NCBI RefSeq assembly: GCF_004331485.1 | Contig: NZ_SJKD01000002.1 | Span: forward strand, 496,001 to 560,000 | Direction: 5' to 3' | Origin: Kribbella capetownensis | GTDB taxonomy: Bacteria; Actinomycetota; Actinomycetes; Propionibacteriales; Kribbellaceae | DNA length: 64,000 bases | Part shown: piece after piece, positions 26,179 through 35,206 of the stretch | How positions within the stretch are numbered: position 1 is the first letter of the stretch | Layout: the number at the start of each line of letters is the position of its first letter | The notes under the pieces: generated by a model | What the model was told of the DNA's origin: nothing | Database searches by the model: none | The model's input: only the letters and a program-made list of their open reading frames with translations | Made by a program: the position numbers and the translations under genes

Positions 26179-27477
26179 ATGGCCAGTCGCACCGTTGGAC
26201 GCCGCCGTGCCGACCGTCGTCCCAACCGGCCCCGGACGATCGATATTCAGCAGGGTCACGGGCATGGACACGGGCACGGCCACAGCGATCACGTGGTCGA
26301 TACCTCGGTGGTCGACGCGGATGCGATCGTCGCCCGCCGTGTCCGCATCGTGGTCGCGGCGGTTCTCGCGCCGCTGCTCGCGGCCGCGGTGATCGCCATG
26401 ATCGTGATGTGGCCCGGTGGTGGCGTGAAGGTCGCGTCGTACCAGACCGACTCGGCCCGGGGTGAGGTCACCGCGCTGACGCCGTGCGCCGAGCAGAAGG
26501 ATCAGTGCGACGAGGCCACGGTGAAGCTGACCAGCGGGCCGGACGAGGGCAAGTCGGTGGCGGTCCAGGTGCCGAAGGCCGGCCAGGCTCCGGTGAAGAT
26601 CGAGGTCGGGCAGTCCCTGATGCTCGGCATTCAGAAGGGTGCTCCGCTCGAGCAGCGCTACCAGTACGTCGACCACGACCGGACGACGCCGTTGCTCTGG
26701 CTGGTGGCGATCTTCGCAGTCGCCGTGGTGGCGCTGTCGAGATGGCGGGGCTTCGCGGCCCTGATCGCGCTGGCGGTCACCGCGGTGACACTTACCCAGT
26801 TCATCCTGCCCGCGATCCTGAAGGGCTCGAATCCACTGCTGGTCGCGGTCGTCGGCGGGGCCGTGATCATGGCGATCGCGCTGTTCCTCACCCACGGGAT
26901 CAACGCCGAGAGTTCGATCGCCTTGTCCGGGACGATCGCCGCGTTGGGTCTGACCGTGGTGCTCGGCTGGTTCTTCACCAAGTTCTGCCAATTGAGTGGA
27001 CTGGCGTCGGAGGGCGCGTCTGGGGTGCAGGCACTCGTGCCCGGCGTGGACCTGAAGGGTTTGCTCGTGGCCGGCATCGTCATCGGAGCGCTCGGCGTAC
27101 TCGACGATGTGACCGTCACGCAGGCCGCGGCCGTCTGGGAACTGTCCGCTGCGAACCCGACCGCGACCCGGCGTGAGTTGGTCGGTGCGGGCCTGCGGAT
27201 CGGACGTGCGCACGTCGCGTCGGTCGTCAACACTCTCGTGCTCGCGTACGCCGGTGCGGCCTTGCCGGTGCTGATGACGTTCGCGATCCAGGGTGTTCCC
27301 GGCCGGTATGTGATCTCCACCGAGATGGTGGCGATGGAGATCGTCCGCGGGCTGGTCGGCAGCCTCGGCATCATCGCCGCGGTCCCGCTCACGACGGCTC
27401 TGGCTGCGATGGCGGTGGCTGACCGTTCGCGCGACCTGATCTCGACCGAACCCGAGCACCTTCACGAACCGGTATAG
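26179..27477 (+). CDS. YibE/F-like membrane protein with His-rich N-terminus
   Basis: A 432-aa polytopic membrane protein of the YibE/F family. The N-terminus has a positively charged segment, then a His/Gly string (His 27, 29, 31, 33, 35 and 38). After a first helix (ALPLLAAAVIAMIVMW region) there is a soluble domain of about 90 residues. Then come seven or so helices, including the conserved LDDVTVTQAAAVWEL, HVASVVNTLVLAYAGAALP and VRGLVGSLGIIAAVPLTT. ATG 26179 is preceded by CAGGGAG. The function of the family is unknown. Divergence from znuA across a Zur-like site, together with the His string, suggests a link to zinc handling here. Confidence 0.85.
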   Translation: MASRTVGRRRADRRPNRPRTIDIQQGHGHGHGHGHSDHVVDTSVVDADAIVARRVRIVVAAVLAPLLAAAVIAMIVMWPGGGVKVASYQTDSARGEVTALTPCAEQKDQCDEATVKLTSGPDEGKSVAVQVPKAGQAPVKIEVGQSLMLGIQKGAPLEQRYQYVDHDRTTPLLWLVAIFAVAVVALSRWRGFAALIALAVTAVTLTQFILPAILKGSNPLLVAVVGGAVIMAIALFLTHGINAESSIALSGTIAALGLTVVLGWFFTKFCQLSGLASEGASGVQALVPGVDLKGLLVAGIVIGALGVLDDVTVTQAAAVWELSAANPTATRRELVGAGLRIGRAHVASVVNTLVLAYAGAALPVLMTFAIQGVPGRYVISTEMVAMEIVRGLVGSLGIIAAVPLTTALAAMAVADRSRDLISTEPEHLHEPV

Positions 27478-27588
27478 CTGCGCACCATCCTCTTCCCTCC
27501 GGAGCACGAGGCTCCTAGAGTGCTGAATAGGTCACGGAGAGTCCGTCTGCAAATACTTTCCGTGGCTGCATCGGGGTGAGGAGTGCTG

Positions 27589-28740
27589 ATGAGATTTCGG
27601 CATCGGGACGGTTCGGCCGTCCACCTGGGGTACTGCGCGAACGTCCATCCGGCCGGCGATCTGGACGGCGCGATCGCCGGTCTCGACGGCTGCGCGTCGT
27701 TGGTTCGCAAGGAGTTGGACGTCCCGGTGCTCGGCGTCGGCCTGTGGTTCCCGAGCACGCTGGCCGACCGGTTGGCGAACTCGCCGGCCGCGCTGAACAG
27801 GCTGCGCCGCGCGCTCGGTCGCAACCAGCTCGAAGTCGTCACGCTGAATGGGATCCCGCACAGCTTCTTCACCGAGGAGATCGTCGGTACCAGGGTGTAC
27901 TGCCCGGACTGGACCGACCCCGAGCGGCTCCGCTACACCCTCGATCTGGTCGACGTCCTGGCCGAGTTGCTGCCGGACGATGCGGCGTACGGCTCGATCT
28001 CGACGCTGCCGCTCGCCTGGCGGGTGCCGTGGTCGAAGGCCCGGAACGCCGCGGCACAGGAGGCATTCGACCAGGTCGAGCGGCATCTCGCCCGGACCGA
28101 GGCGCGCACGGGCCGCCGGATCCGGATCGCCGTCGAACCCGAACCGGGCTGCGTGCTGGAGATGCTCGGACAGGCCACCGCCTGGCTCAGCCGCTACGCC
28201 AGCCCGTACGCCGGGGGATCGGCGATCGGACTCGGATTCGACACCTGCCATCTGGCGGTGCAGTTCGAGGAACCCGATCGTGGGTTCGAAATGCTCTGGC
28301 GAGCAGGCATTGATGTGGTGAAGGCGCAGCTGTCCGCGGCGCCGCAGCTCGCGGATCCGTCCGACTACTCGGGGCGCCGAGCGCTCGCGAAACTGGGTGA
28401 TCCGAAGTACCTGCGTCAGGTCCGGGAGTGGTGCGGTCCGGGTGTTGACGACGTGGATCTGGCCTACCAGTTGTCGGGCCATGCGGCCTGGCGGATGCAT
28501 GCGCATGTCCCTGTGCACAAGGCGTTACCGCCTCCGCTCACTGGCACGAACGGCGTACTCGACGACTGCTTGAACCGCCTCGTTGGTGGTGGTCACCCGT
28601 TGACGCACCACCTGGAGTCGGAGGTCTACACGTGGCCGCATATGCCACGGACGCAGGAGAAACTGGCCGAACGCATCGCCGGAGAACTCTGTTGCCTCCG
28701 CAAACACCTGCTGGGCTTGGGACTTGAGGCATCAGGCTGA
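27589..28740 (+). CDS. eboE: EboE-like metabolite traffic protein (TIM barrel)
   Basis: A 383-aa protein matching EboE: LGYCANVHPAGD at the start, VVTLNGIPHSFF, VYCPDWTDPERLRYT, YGSISTLPLAWR, then IAVEPEPGCVLE and a FDTCHLAV segment, as in sugar-phosphate isomerase-like barrels. EboE is part of the eboABCDEF set linked to export of prenylated or pigment metabolites in bacteria and algae. None of the other ebo genes is in the window, so this copy is an orphan. ATG 27589 has GAGGAG 5 nt upstream; the GTG two codons earlier is less likely. Confidence 0.85.
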   Translation: MRFRHRDGSAVHLGYCANVHPAGDLDGAIAGLDGCASLVRKELDVPVLGVGLWFPSTLADRLANSPAALNRLRRALGRNQLEVVTLNGIPHSFFTEEIVGTRVYCPDWTDPERLRYTLDLVDVLAELLPDDAAYGSISTLPLAWRVPWSKARNAAAQEAFDQVERHLARTEARTGRRIRIAVEPEPGCVLEMLGQATAWLSRYASPYAGGSAIGLGFDTCHLAVQFEEPDRGFEMLWRAGIDVVKAQLSAAPQLADPSDYSGRRALAKLGDPKYLRQVREWCGPGVDDVDLAYQLSGHAAWRMHAHVPVHKALPPPLTGTNGVLDDCLNRLVGGGHPLTHHLESEVYTWPHMPRTQEKLAERIAGELCCLRKHLLGLGLEASG

Positions 28741-28768
28741 CTCGATGCCCAGGGCAACAGTCTCGGGC

Positions 28769-29080
28769 TCAGCTGCTGGCGATCTTGGAGACCGCGAAGA
28801 GCAGGATGATCAGGATCGAGAACACGCGCAGGAACCGCGGACCGGTGCCGACCGCGGGCCAGGAAAGGAACCCGAGCCAGGCCAGCAGCAGCGCGAGCAG
28901 GATCAGCGCCGGTACGGCGATCGCCACCGGAGCGAAGACTCCGGCCAGGGCCAGCACCAGCGTGATGGCGGGGAGGGTGAGGGTGGGCATCCCGTGCAGC
29001 TTCGCCACGTACGGGTAACTGAACTTCGTGATCCGCTGCCGGAGCGGACTCGCCGGCTGACCACCGCTGGGGGAACTCAT
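28769..29080 (-). CDS. Small membrane protein
   Basis: A 103-aa protein with a polar N-terminus, then three hydrophobic segments (from LTLPAITLVLALAGVFA, VPALILLALLLAWLGF, and FLRVFSILIILLFAVSKI). Small proteins with this layout recur in actinobacteria near glyS, but I cannot give a function. It is convergent with eboE (28-nt gap) and divergent from the monooxygenase-like gene (21-nt gap). Confidence 0.7.
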   Translation of the reverse strand: MSSPSGGQPASPLRQRITKFSYPYVAKLHGMPTLTLPAITLVLALAGVFAPVAIAVPALILLALLLAWLGFLSWPAVGTGPRFLRVFSILIILLFAVSKIASS

Positions 29081-29101
29081 CTCCCCATTGTTCCAGGTCT
29101 T

Positions 29102-29404
29102 ATGGTGGTGCCTGTGTTCGTGGTGATCAGGTTCCGGGTGGAACCAGGGGAGCAGCCGGGGTTTTTCGAGCGGCTACGGGGTGCGGTCGAGGTGCTGGGG
29201 AAGCAGAAGGGGTTCGTCGCCGCCCGGGCCGGGCGGAACGCGGACGACCCGGAACTGCTCGCCTTGACGATGGAATGGGAGAACATCGGCAGTTACCGTC
29301 GCGCACTGTCGCCGTACGAGGTGAAAGTGGCCGCCGTCCCGCTGCTGTCGCTGGCGATCGACGAGCCCACCGCGTACGACGACGTACCCGAGTTCCTGCC
29401 GTAG
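29102..29404 (+). CDS. ABM-domain protein (antibiotic biosynthesis monooxygenase-like)
   Basis: A 100-aa dimeric alpha+beta-barrel protein: VFVVIRFRVEPGEQPGFFER, then a helix, then GFVAARAGRNADD and LALTMEWENIGSYRRAL, the ABM/Dabb pattern. Family members are cofactorless oxygenases or simple ligand-binding folds. ATG 29102 is the first start; GTG 29114 is an alternative that would trim only four residues. It lies upstream of glyS on the same strand by 95 nt. Confidence 0.75.
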   Translation: MVVPVFVVIRFRVEPGEQPGFFERLRGAVEVLGKQKGFVAARAGRNADDPELLALTMEWENIGSYRRALSPYEVKVAAVPLLSLAIDEPTAYDDVPEFLP

Positions 29405-29499
29405 CAGCGGTCGTTCGGCCGGATGCGACGGTGGCCACCCTGGACCGATAGCCTGGACCCTTCGTACCGCAACCTGTGCCCGTTATCTGGAGTCGAAAA

Positions 29500-30885
29500 G
29501 TGCCCGTGGAAACCGTCGATGCCGTCGTCAGCCTCAGCAAGCGGAGAGGCTTCGTGTACCCGTGCGGCGAGATCTACGGCGGAACCAAGTCGGCCTGGGA
29601 CTACGGGCCGCTGGGTGTGGAGCTGAAGAACAACGTCCGGACCCAGTGGTGGCGGGCAATGGTGACGAGTCGTGACGACATCGTCGGCCTGGACTCGTCG
29701 GTGATCCTGCCGACCAAGGTCTGGGAGGCGTCCGGGCACCTGTCGGAGTTCGTCGACCCGCTGACCGAGTGCCAGTCCTGCCACAAGCGGTTCCGCGACG
29801 ACCACCTGCGCGAGGACTACGCCCGGCGCAAGAACAAGGACGCCGACGACGTCAAGCTGGCTGAGATCGCCTGCCCGAACTGCGGCAACAAGGGCACCTT
29901 CACCGAGCCGCGGATGTTCAACGGCCTGCTGAAGACCTACCTCGGCCCGGTCGAGTCCGAGGAGGGGCTGCACTACCTGCGGCCGGAGACCGCGCAGGGC
30001 ATCTTCATCAACTTCGCGAACGTGATGGGCACCGCCCGGAAGAAGCCGCCGTTCGGCATCGCCCAGGTCGGCAAGAGCTTCCGCAACGAGATCACCCCGG
30101 GCAACTTCATCTTCCGGACCCGCGAGTTCGAGCAGATGGAGATGGAGTTCTTCGTCGTCCCGGGCTCGGACGAGGAGTGGCACGAGTACTGGCTGAAGAC
30201 CCGCTGGGACTGGTACGTCGGACTCGGGCTGAACCCGGACAACATGCGGTTCTACGAACACCCGCAGGAGAAGCTGAGCCACTACTCGAAGCGCACCGTC
30301 GACATCGAGTACAAGTTCAACTTCGGCGGCAAGGAGTTCGACGAGCTCGAGGGCATCGCGAACCGGACCGACTTCGACCTGTCCACGCACTCCAAGCACT
30401 CCGGTGCGGACCTGTCGTACTTCGACCAGGAGAAGGGTGAGCGCTGGACGCCGTACGTGATCGAGCCGGCGGCCGGCCTGACCCGCAACGTGCTCGCGTT
30501 CCTCTTGGACGCCTACACCGACGACGAGGCGCCGAACGCGAAGGGTGGCGTGGACAAGCGCACGGTGCTGCGGTTCGACCCGCGGCTGGCCCCGGTGAAG
30601 GCCGCCGTACTGCCCCTGTCGCGCAACGCAGACCTGTCGCCGAAGGCTCGCGATCTGGCCGCCGAGTTGCGGCGGAACTGGAACGTCGACTTCGACGACG
30701 CCGGGGCGATCGGCCGCCGCTACCGCCGGCAGGACGAGATCGGTACGCCGTACTGCATCACCGTCGACTTCGACACCCTCGACGACCAGGCCGTGACGAT
30801 CCGGGAGCGCGACTCGATGAAACAGGAACGGGTGGCCCTCACCGAGGTCACCGGCTACCTCGCCCAGCACCTGGTCGGCTGCTGA
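29500..30885 (+). CDS. glyS: Glycyl-tRNA synthetase
   Basis: A 461-aa class II glycyl-tRNA synthetase of the single-chain (eukaryote/actinobacteria) type. It has [12 protein letters not shown] at the N-terminus, a CxxC...CxxC zinc module (CQSC, CPNC), the class II motif 2 ([10 protein letters not shown] then [14 protein letters not shown]), motif 3 ([16 protein letters not shown]), and a C-terminal anticodon-binding domain ([11 protein letters not shown]). Start GTG 29500 has GGAG 8 nt before it and matches the family N-terminus. No T-box leader is seen in the short upstream gap. The following lipoprotein gene begins 1 nt after the stop. Confidence 0.96.
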   Translation: MPVETVDAVVSLSKRRGFVYPCGEIYGGTKSAWDYGPLGVELKNNVRTQWWRAMVTSRDDIVGLDSSVILPTKVWEASGHLSEFVDPLTECQSCHKRFRDDHLREDYARRKNKDADDVKLAEIACPNCGNKGTFTEPRMFNGLLKTYLGPVESEEGLHYLRPETAQGIFINFANVMGTARKKPPFGIAQVGKSFRNEITPGNFIFRTREFEQMEMEFFVVPGSDEEWHEYWLKTRWDWYVGLGLNPDNMRFYEHPQEKLSHYSKRTVDIEYKFNFGGKEFDELEGIANRTDFDLSTHSKHSGADLSYFDQEKGERWTPYVIEPAAGLTRNVLAFLLDAYTDDEAPNAKGGVDKRTVLRFDPRLAPVKAAVLPLSRNADLSPKARDLAAELRRNWNVDFDDAGAIGRRYRRQDEIGTPYCITVDFDTLDDQAVTIRERDSMKQERVALTEVTGYLAQHLVGC

Positions 30886-30886
30886 C

Positions 30887-31579
30887 ATGGCGGCTCGGCG
30901 GTTCCTCGGTCGTGGACACCTGCGCTTCGGCCTGACGGTCTTCGGGCTGTCCGCGGTGATGGTGTTCGTGCTGGCAGCATGTTCGGACTCCAAGCCGCAG
31001 GCGGGCGACGACAGCCCCGCTCCGTCGACGCCTCCGGCGAGCTCGAACTCGCCGATCCCGACCGCGTCCACGCCGGCGCTGACGCCGCTGCCGACACCGT
31101 CGAAGCCGTGGCCGACGCCGAAGGTGACCGGCGAGCCGGCAAGCGACGCAGCCCTGGCCGACCGGATCCGGTTCGCGATCGCCAAGCAGGCGCAGATCGC
31201 GGCCGGCAAGGCCGCCACCACGACGGTGAAGTGCCCGGGCATCGAGGACGTGGAGAAGCCTGGCAATCACTCGTTGACGTGCACAGTCACGTACGGCGGG
31301 AAGCCGTACAGCGGGACGCTGACGGTCGACGCGAAGCAGTACTCCGCGTCGTACAAGTTCACCTCCGACTCGGTCGCGATCGTGAAGGCCAAGGTCGTGG
31401 ACGCGGTGCTGCGTACGGCGCCCGATGCGGCCAAGGTGACCTGCACGATGGCTGATGTTGCCGTGGTCAAGCATTCCGGCGAGCCGATCGCGTGCGGCGT
31501 CACCACGATGTCGAACGCGGTCGATCCGTACAAGGCGCAGATCTCCGGCAACGGCCAGGTGCTGGTGGCGAAGGCCTGA
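30887..31579 (+). CDS. DUF4333-like lipoprotein
   Basis: A 230-aa lipoprotein. Signal peptide and lipobox LAAC (Cys32 or near), then a Pro/Ser/Thr linker of about 45 residues, then two repeats of a small domain. Each repeat has a Cys pair (VKCPGIEDVEKPGNHSLTCTV and VTCTMADVAVVKHSGEPIAC), the pattern of DUF4333-type extracellular domains in actinobacteria. The gene is separated by 1 nt from glyS and 3 nt from dusB, so it is co-transcribed, although its role is probably at the cell surface. Confidence 0.75.
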   Translation: MAARRFLGRGHLRFGLTVFGLSAVMVFVLAACSDSKPQAGDDSPAPSTPPASSNSPIPTASTPALTPLPTPSKPWPTPKVTGEPASDAALADRIRFAIAKQAQIAAGKAATTTVKCPGIEDVEKPGNHSLTCTVTYGGKPYSGTLTVDAKQYSASYKFTSDSVAIVKAKVVDAVLRTAPDAAKVTCTMADVAVVKHSGEPIACGVTTMSNAVDPYKAQISGNGQVLVAKA

Positions 31580-31582
31580 ACC

Positions 31583-32704
31583 ATGCTGCGACTGGGCAAC
31601 CTCACGATCGACACACCCGTGGTGCTGGCGCCGATGGCCGGCATCACCAATGCGGCGTACCGACGACTGTGCGCGGAGCAGGGCGCGGGGCTGTACGTGT
31701 GCGAGATGATCACGTCGCGCGGGATCGTCGAGGGTGACCAGAAATCGCTCGACATGCTCACGTTCGACGAGCGTGAGACGGTCCGCTCGGTGCAGTTGTA
31801 CGGCGTCGATCCGACGTACATCGGTCGTGCCGTGCAGGTGTTGTGCGACCAGTACGGCGTCGCGCACATCGACCTGAACTTCGGCTGCCCGGTCCCGAAG
31901 GTGACCCGCAAGGGCGGTGGCGCCGCGCTGCCGTGGAAGCGCAACCTGCTCGGCGCGATCCTGCGCTCGGCGGTCCACGCCGCGACGCCGTACGGCGTGC
32001 CGGTCACGATGAAGACCCGGATCGGCATCGACACCGACCATCAGACGTACCTCGACGCGGGCCGGATCGCCGAGGAGTCGGGAGCTGCGGCGATCGGGTT
32101 GCATGGGCGTACGGCGGCGCAGGCGTACTCCGGTCAGGCCGACTGGTCCGCGATCGCCTCGCTGGTGGACCACGTGAGTATCCCTGTGCTCGGGAACGGT
32201 GACATCTGGGAGGCCGGCGACGCTCTGCGAATGGTCGCGGAGACTGGGTGCGCTGGGGTCATCGTTGGGCGTGGATGCCTGGGCCGGCCGTGGCTGTTCC
32301 GGGACCTCGCGGTTGCGTTCTCCGGTGGGGAGGCGTTGAACCTGCCGACCCTCGGTGAGGTCGCTGTCGTGATGCGCCGGCATGGTGAGCTGCTGGCTGA
32401 CCTGATGGGGGAGCCGCGCGGTCTGCGAGACTTCCGCAAGCACGTCCCGTGGTATCTCAAGGGCTTCCCGGCCGGCGGCGAACTCCGCGCGGCGCTTGGG
32501 ATGGTTGAATCGTTGGCGCAGCTGGACGAGTTGCTGTCCCAGCTGGACCCGGCGGTTCCCTTCCCGGTTGCCGAACTGGGCGCGCCCCGAGGTCGTCAAG
32601 GCAGTCCTCGCGACCACATCGTCCTCCCACACGGCTGGCTCGACGACACCGACGGCCTAACCGCCGACCTAGCCGAAGCCGAACTAGGCGTCTCCGGCGG
32701 CTGA
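31583..32704 (+). CDS. dusB: tRNA-dihydrouridine synthase
   Basis: A 373-aa FMN-dependent enzyme that reduces uridines in the tRNA D-loop. TIM barrel with APMAGITNAAYR, the substrate-activating Cys102 in LNFGCPVPKV, Lys in MKTRIG, and GLHGRTAAQ and GNGDIWEAGDA for FMN binding. The C-terminal helical domain has the FRKHVPWYLKG segment. Third gene of a glyS - lipoprotein - dusB run with nearly no spacing. Length is usual for the DusB group. Confidence 0.95.
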   Translation: MLRLGNLTIDTPVVLAPMAGITNAAYRRLCAEQGAGLYVCEMITSRGIVEGDQKSLDMLTFDERETVRSVQLYGVDPTYIGRAVQVLCDQYGVAHIDLNFGCPVPKVTRKGGGAALPWKRNLLGAILRSAVHAATPYGVPVTMKTRIGIDTDHQTYLDAGRIAEESGAAAIGLHGRTAAQAYSGQADWSAIASLVDHVSIPVLGNGDIWEAGDALRMVAETGCAGVIVGRGCLGRPWLFRDLAVAFSGGEALNLPTLGEVAVVMRRHGELLADLMGEPRGLRDFRKHVPWYLKGFPAGGELRAALGMVESLAQLDELLSQLDPAVPFPVAELGAPRGRQGSPRDHIVLPHGWLDDTDGLTADLAEAELGVSGG

Positions 32705-32942
32705 CAGAGGAAACCGCCTCCGGCCCCGGCTGCTCCGGGCGTGGCCGGTGCTGCACACGGTTGTCGCAGACGCATGTAGTCGCCGCGTGGTTCGGAGTGG
32801 TAGGCCGGCCTCGCGCCAGTGGTTGTTTAGGGGTAGTGGAGCCATCCGTTCTTGGGTGATTGAGTCGAGGTCAGGCGGGGCCTGAGTATGCACGCAGGTC
32901 GAAGGGCTTGACGGCGGTGTGGTTGGCCGGTTCAGTGCCAAG

Positions 32943-33806
32943 ATGGCGGTTGTGGAGTCGTACGTTGAGCGGCCGCCGTTGCCTGGGTTGGCGGGTGTGG
33001 TGCGGACGGTTTGGATTCAGCGGACCGGCGAGGCGGCGTACGTGCAGCGGCATTTGCCTACCGGTGGCGTGGAGATTCACTTTCCGATCGGTGGGCGTCC
33101 GCAGTTGGTGGGGCCGTTGACCGGGCCTGAGGTCGAGGTCATTCCGGCGCACACCACGATCGTGGGGGTGCGGTTCCACCCGGGCACGGCGCCGCCCTTG
33201 CCGACGGTGCTCGACGATTTGGTGGATCAGCGTGTCGGCCTGGCGGACTTGTGGGGAAGTCTCGAGGACCGGCTTGTCGAAGCGATGGCTCGGGCGGGGA
33301 CAGCCGAGCGAGCCTTGATGTTCTTGCAGACCCACCTGCTGCAGGAGTTTCGTACTGCGGTGCGCGTGGATCCGCTGGTGGGCGAAGCCGTGCAGGCGCT
33401 GATGCCGTGGCGGCCGCTCAACATCGACACGCTGGCCAACCATCTGGCGCTGTCGGCGAGCCAACTGCGTCGCCGCTGCCTGCATGCGGTGGGGATGAGC
33501 CCCAAGGTGCTCCAGCGGACCTTGCGGTTCCAGGGGTTTCTCGCGCTGGCGCAGGCCGGCGCCACGCCCACGGGTCGGCGTGGTGCGGACGGTACGGCGG
33601 GACTTGCGATCGACGCGGGGTACGCCGACCAGGCGCACCTCAGCCGGGAATGCCTCCGGCTGACCGGCCTCACCCCGCGCCAACTCCTCGGCCTCAACCC
33701 GAGCCAGCTTCTCGGCGGCACCGTCGATCGGTGCATGTGCGGCCACGACCACTCCGCGTCGTACAAGCCGTTCCTCGCCACCCGGAGGCAGCCGCTCCGG
33801 GTCTGA
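32943..33806 (+). CDS. AraC family transcriptional regulator
   Basis: A 287-aa regulator. The N-terminal domain (PPLPGLAGVVRTVWIQRTGE and PTGGVEIHFPIGGRP) is the DUF6597-type sensor found in AraC proteins. The C-terminal double HTH shows LANHLALSASQLRRRCLHAV and IDAGYADQAHLSRECLRLTGLTP. A Cys/His cluster (DRCMCGHDH) follows the HTH. ATG 32943 is preferred over GTG 32919. It lies 55 nt upstream of an FAD oxidase gene and may regulate it. The palindromes inside the downstream genes look more like GntR than AraC sites. Confidence 0.87.
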   Translation: MAVVESYVERPPLPGLAGVVRTVWIQRTGEAAYVQRHLPTGGVEIHFPIGGRPQLVGPLTGPEVEVIPAHTTIVGVRFHPGTAPPLPTVLDDLVDQRVGLADLWGSLEDRLVEAMARAGTAERALMFLQTHLLQEFRTAVRVDPLVGEAVQALMPWRPLNIDTLANHLALSASQLRRRCLHAVGMSPKVLQRTLRFQGFLALAQAGATPTGRRGADGTAGLAIDAGYADQAHLSRECLRLTGLTPRQLLGLNPSQLLGGTVDRCMCGHDHSASYKPFLATRRQPLRV

Positions 33807-33861
33807 CCCGTGCGCGATTCGTTCAAGACCCGGGCAGAGCGCTGGTCATAGCGTCTGACTC

Positions 33862-35169
33862 ATGACCGACTGGATCGACACACTCGACGGCGAGCTGTTC
33901 AGGCCCGAATCAGCGGGCTACGACGTGATCCGCCGCCCATTCCACCCCGCCTACCGGGACATGCGGCCCAGGCTCGTGGCTCTGTGCCGCTCGGTCTCGG
34001 ACGTCGTCAGCATCATCAAGTACGCCGCGACCACCGGGGACCGCATCGCTCCTCGCGGCGGCGGCCACTGCTTCGCCGGCCGATCGTCGACGGACGGGAT
34101 CGTGCTCGACCTGTCCGGACTCGACACCATCTCGGTGGCGCCCGAGGGGCTCGCCACGATCGGAGCCGGCGCCCGCCTGGCACAGGTGTACGCCGCCCTG
34201 CACGCCCACAGCCGAACTGTCCCAGGCGGATGCGGTCCGACCGTCGGCATCACGGGCCTCACCCTCGGCGGTGGGATCGGCCTGCTCGGGCGCAAGTACG
34301 GGCTGACCTGCGATCGTCTCGTCGGCGCACAGGTCGTACTCGCAGACGGCAGTGTCGTGGAGTGCGACGCCGACCACGAACCGGACCTGTTCTGGGGCCT
34401 GCGCGGCGCCGGCGGCGGCCACTTCGGTGTCGTCACCTCGCTGCGATTCGACACCGTCCCTGAACCGATCACCACCCGCATCGAGGCGCATTGGTCGGGC
34501 ATCGCAATCGAGGGTCTGGTCTCAGCCTGGCAAGCCTGGGCACCGGACGCCCCGGACGAACTCACCGTCAACCTCTCCCTGGTGTCGGAGCCCGGCGTAC
34601 CCGTCCGAGCCACGCTCTTCGGAGCTTCGATGCTCGATGAAGCGGCGACCCGGGAGCTGATGCAGCAGTTCATCGATCGGGCAGGGGCGACCTCAACGTT
34701 CGACTTGCGTGCCGGACTGCCGTACAGCCAGCTGAAGAGCACCTTCGGCGACCCACTCGACGAACCCGAACGCCTCACCCGGCTCAGGTCGGAGTTCTTC
34801 TCCAACCCGCTGGCCGACGGCAGCATCGCGTCTCTCCTGAAGCAGTTCTCGAGGACCGCGGGCCGACGAGAGCTGGCATTGACAGCAATGGGCGGGGCCT
34901 ACAACAGGATTGTCGACAATGCCACGGCGTTCGCGCATCGCAGCACGCGCTTCCTGCTCGAGCACATCGCTGACGCGGACGATCCTTGGGTCGACGAGTC
35001 CTGGGCGACCGCGCACGCCGATGGGTCCGGCCGCGTCTACCCCAACTTCCCGGACAGCGCGCTCGACGACTGGGCGTCGGCGTACCACGCGGACAACTAT
35101 CCGCGGCTGGCAGCGGTCAAGCGCGCGTACGACCCGCGCCGATTCTTCGACTTCCAGCAAGCCATCTGA
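33862..35169 (+). CDS. FAD-binding oxidoreductase, berberine-bridge type
   Basis: A 435-aa PCMH-type flavoprotein. GGGHCFAG carries the His (His69) that commonly binds FAD covalently, and VPGGCGPTVGITG (Cys124) is at the place of the second, cysteinyl link. ADNYPRLAAVKRAYDPRRFF is the BBE domain end. Such enzymes oxidise sugars, alkaloids or polyphenols with O2. Contains a perfect ATTGTCGACAAT at 34909-34920. The stop codon falls in a 19-bp tandem duplication. Leads the plus-strand cluster to 40259. Confidence 0.92.
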   Translation: MTDWIDTLDGELFRPESAGYDVIRRPFHPAYRDMRPRLVALCRSVSDVVSIIKYAATTGDRIAPRGGGHCFAGRSSTDGIVLDLSGLDTISVAPEGLATIGAGARLAQVYAALHAHSRTVPGGCGPTVGITGLTLGGGIGLLGRKYGLTCDRLVGAQVVLADGSVVECDADHEPDLFWGLRGAGGGHFGVVTSLRFDTVPEPITTRIEAHWSGIAIEGLVSAWQAWAPDAPDELTVNLSLVSEPGVPVRATLFGASMLDEAATRELMQQFIDRAGATSTFDLRAGLPYSQLKSTFGDPLDEPERLTRLRSEFFSNPLADGSIASLLKQFSRTAGRRELALTAMGGAYNRIVDNATAFAHRSTRFLLEHIADADDPWVDESWATAHADGSGRVYPNFPDSALDDWASAYHADNYPRLAAVKRAYDPRRFFDFQQAI

Positions 35170-35195
35170 TCACCACCAAGCCATCTGATCACCAC
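35158..35195 (+). repeat. 19-bp tandem duplication including a stop codon
   Basis: CAAGCCATCTGATCACCAC occurs twice without interruption (35158-35176, 35177-35195). The first copy contains the TGA of the FAD oxidase. The second directly precedes GGAGG, the Shine-Dalgarno of the next gene. Confidence 0.95.
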
Positions 35196-35206
35196 GGAGG
35201 ACAGAC

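Noticed and set aside
29405..29499. T-box leader upstream of glyS
   Set aside because: Only 95 nt between genes; no T-box core sequence or terminator/antiterminator pair seen.
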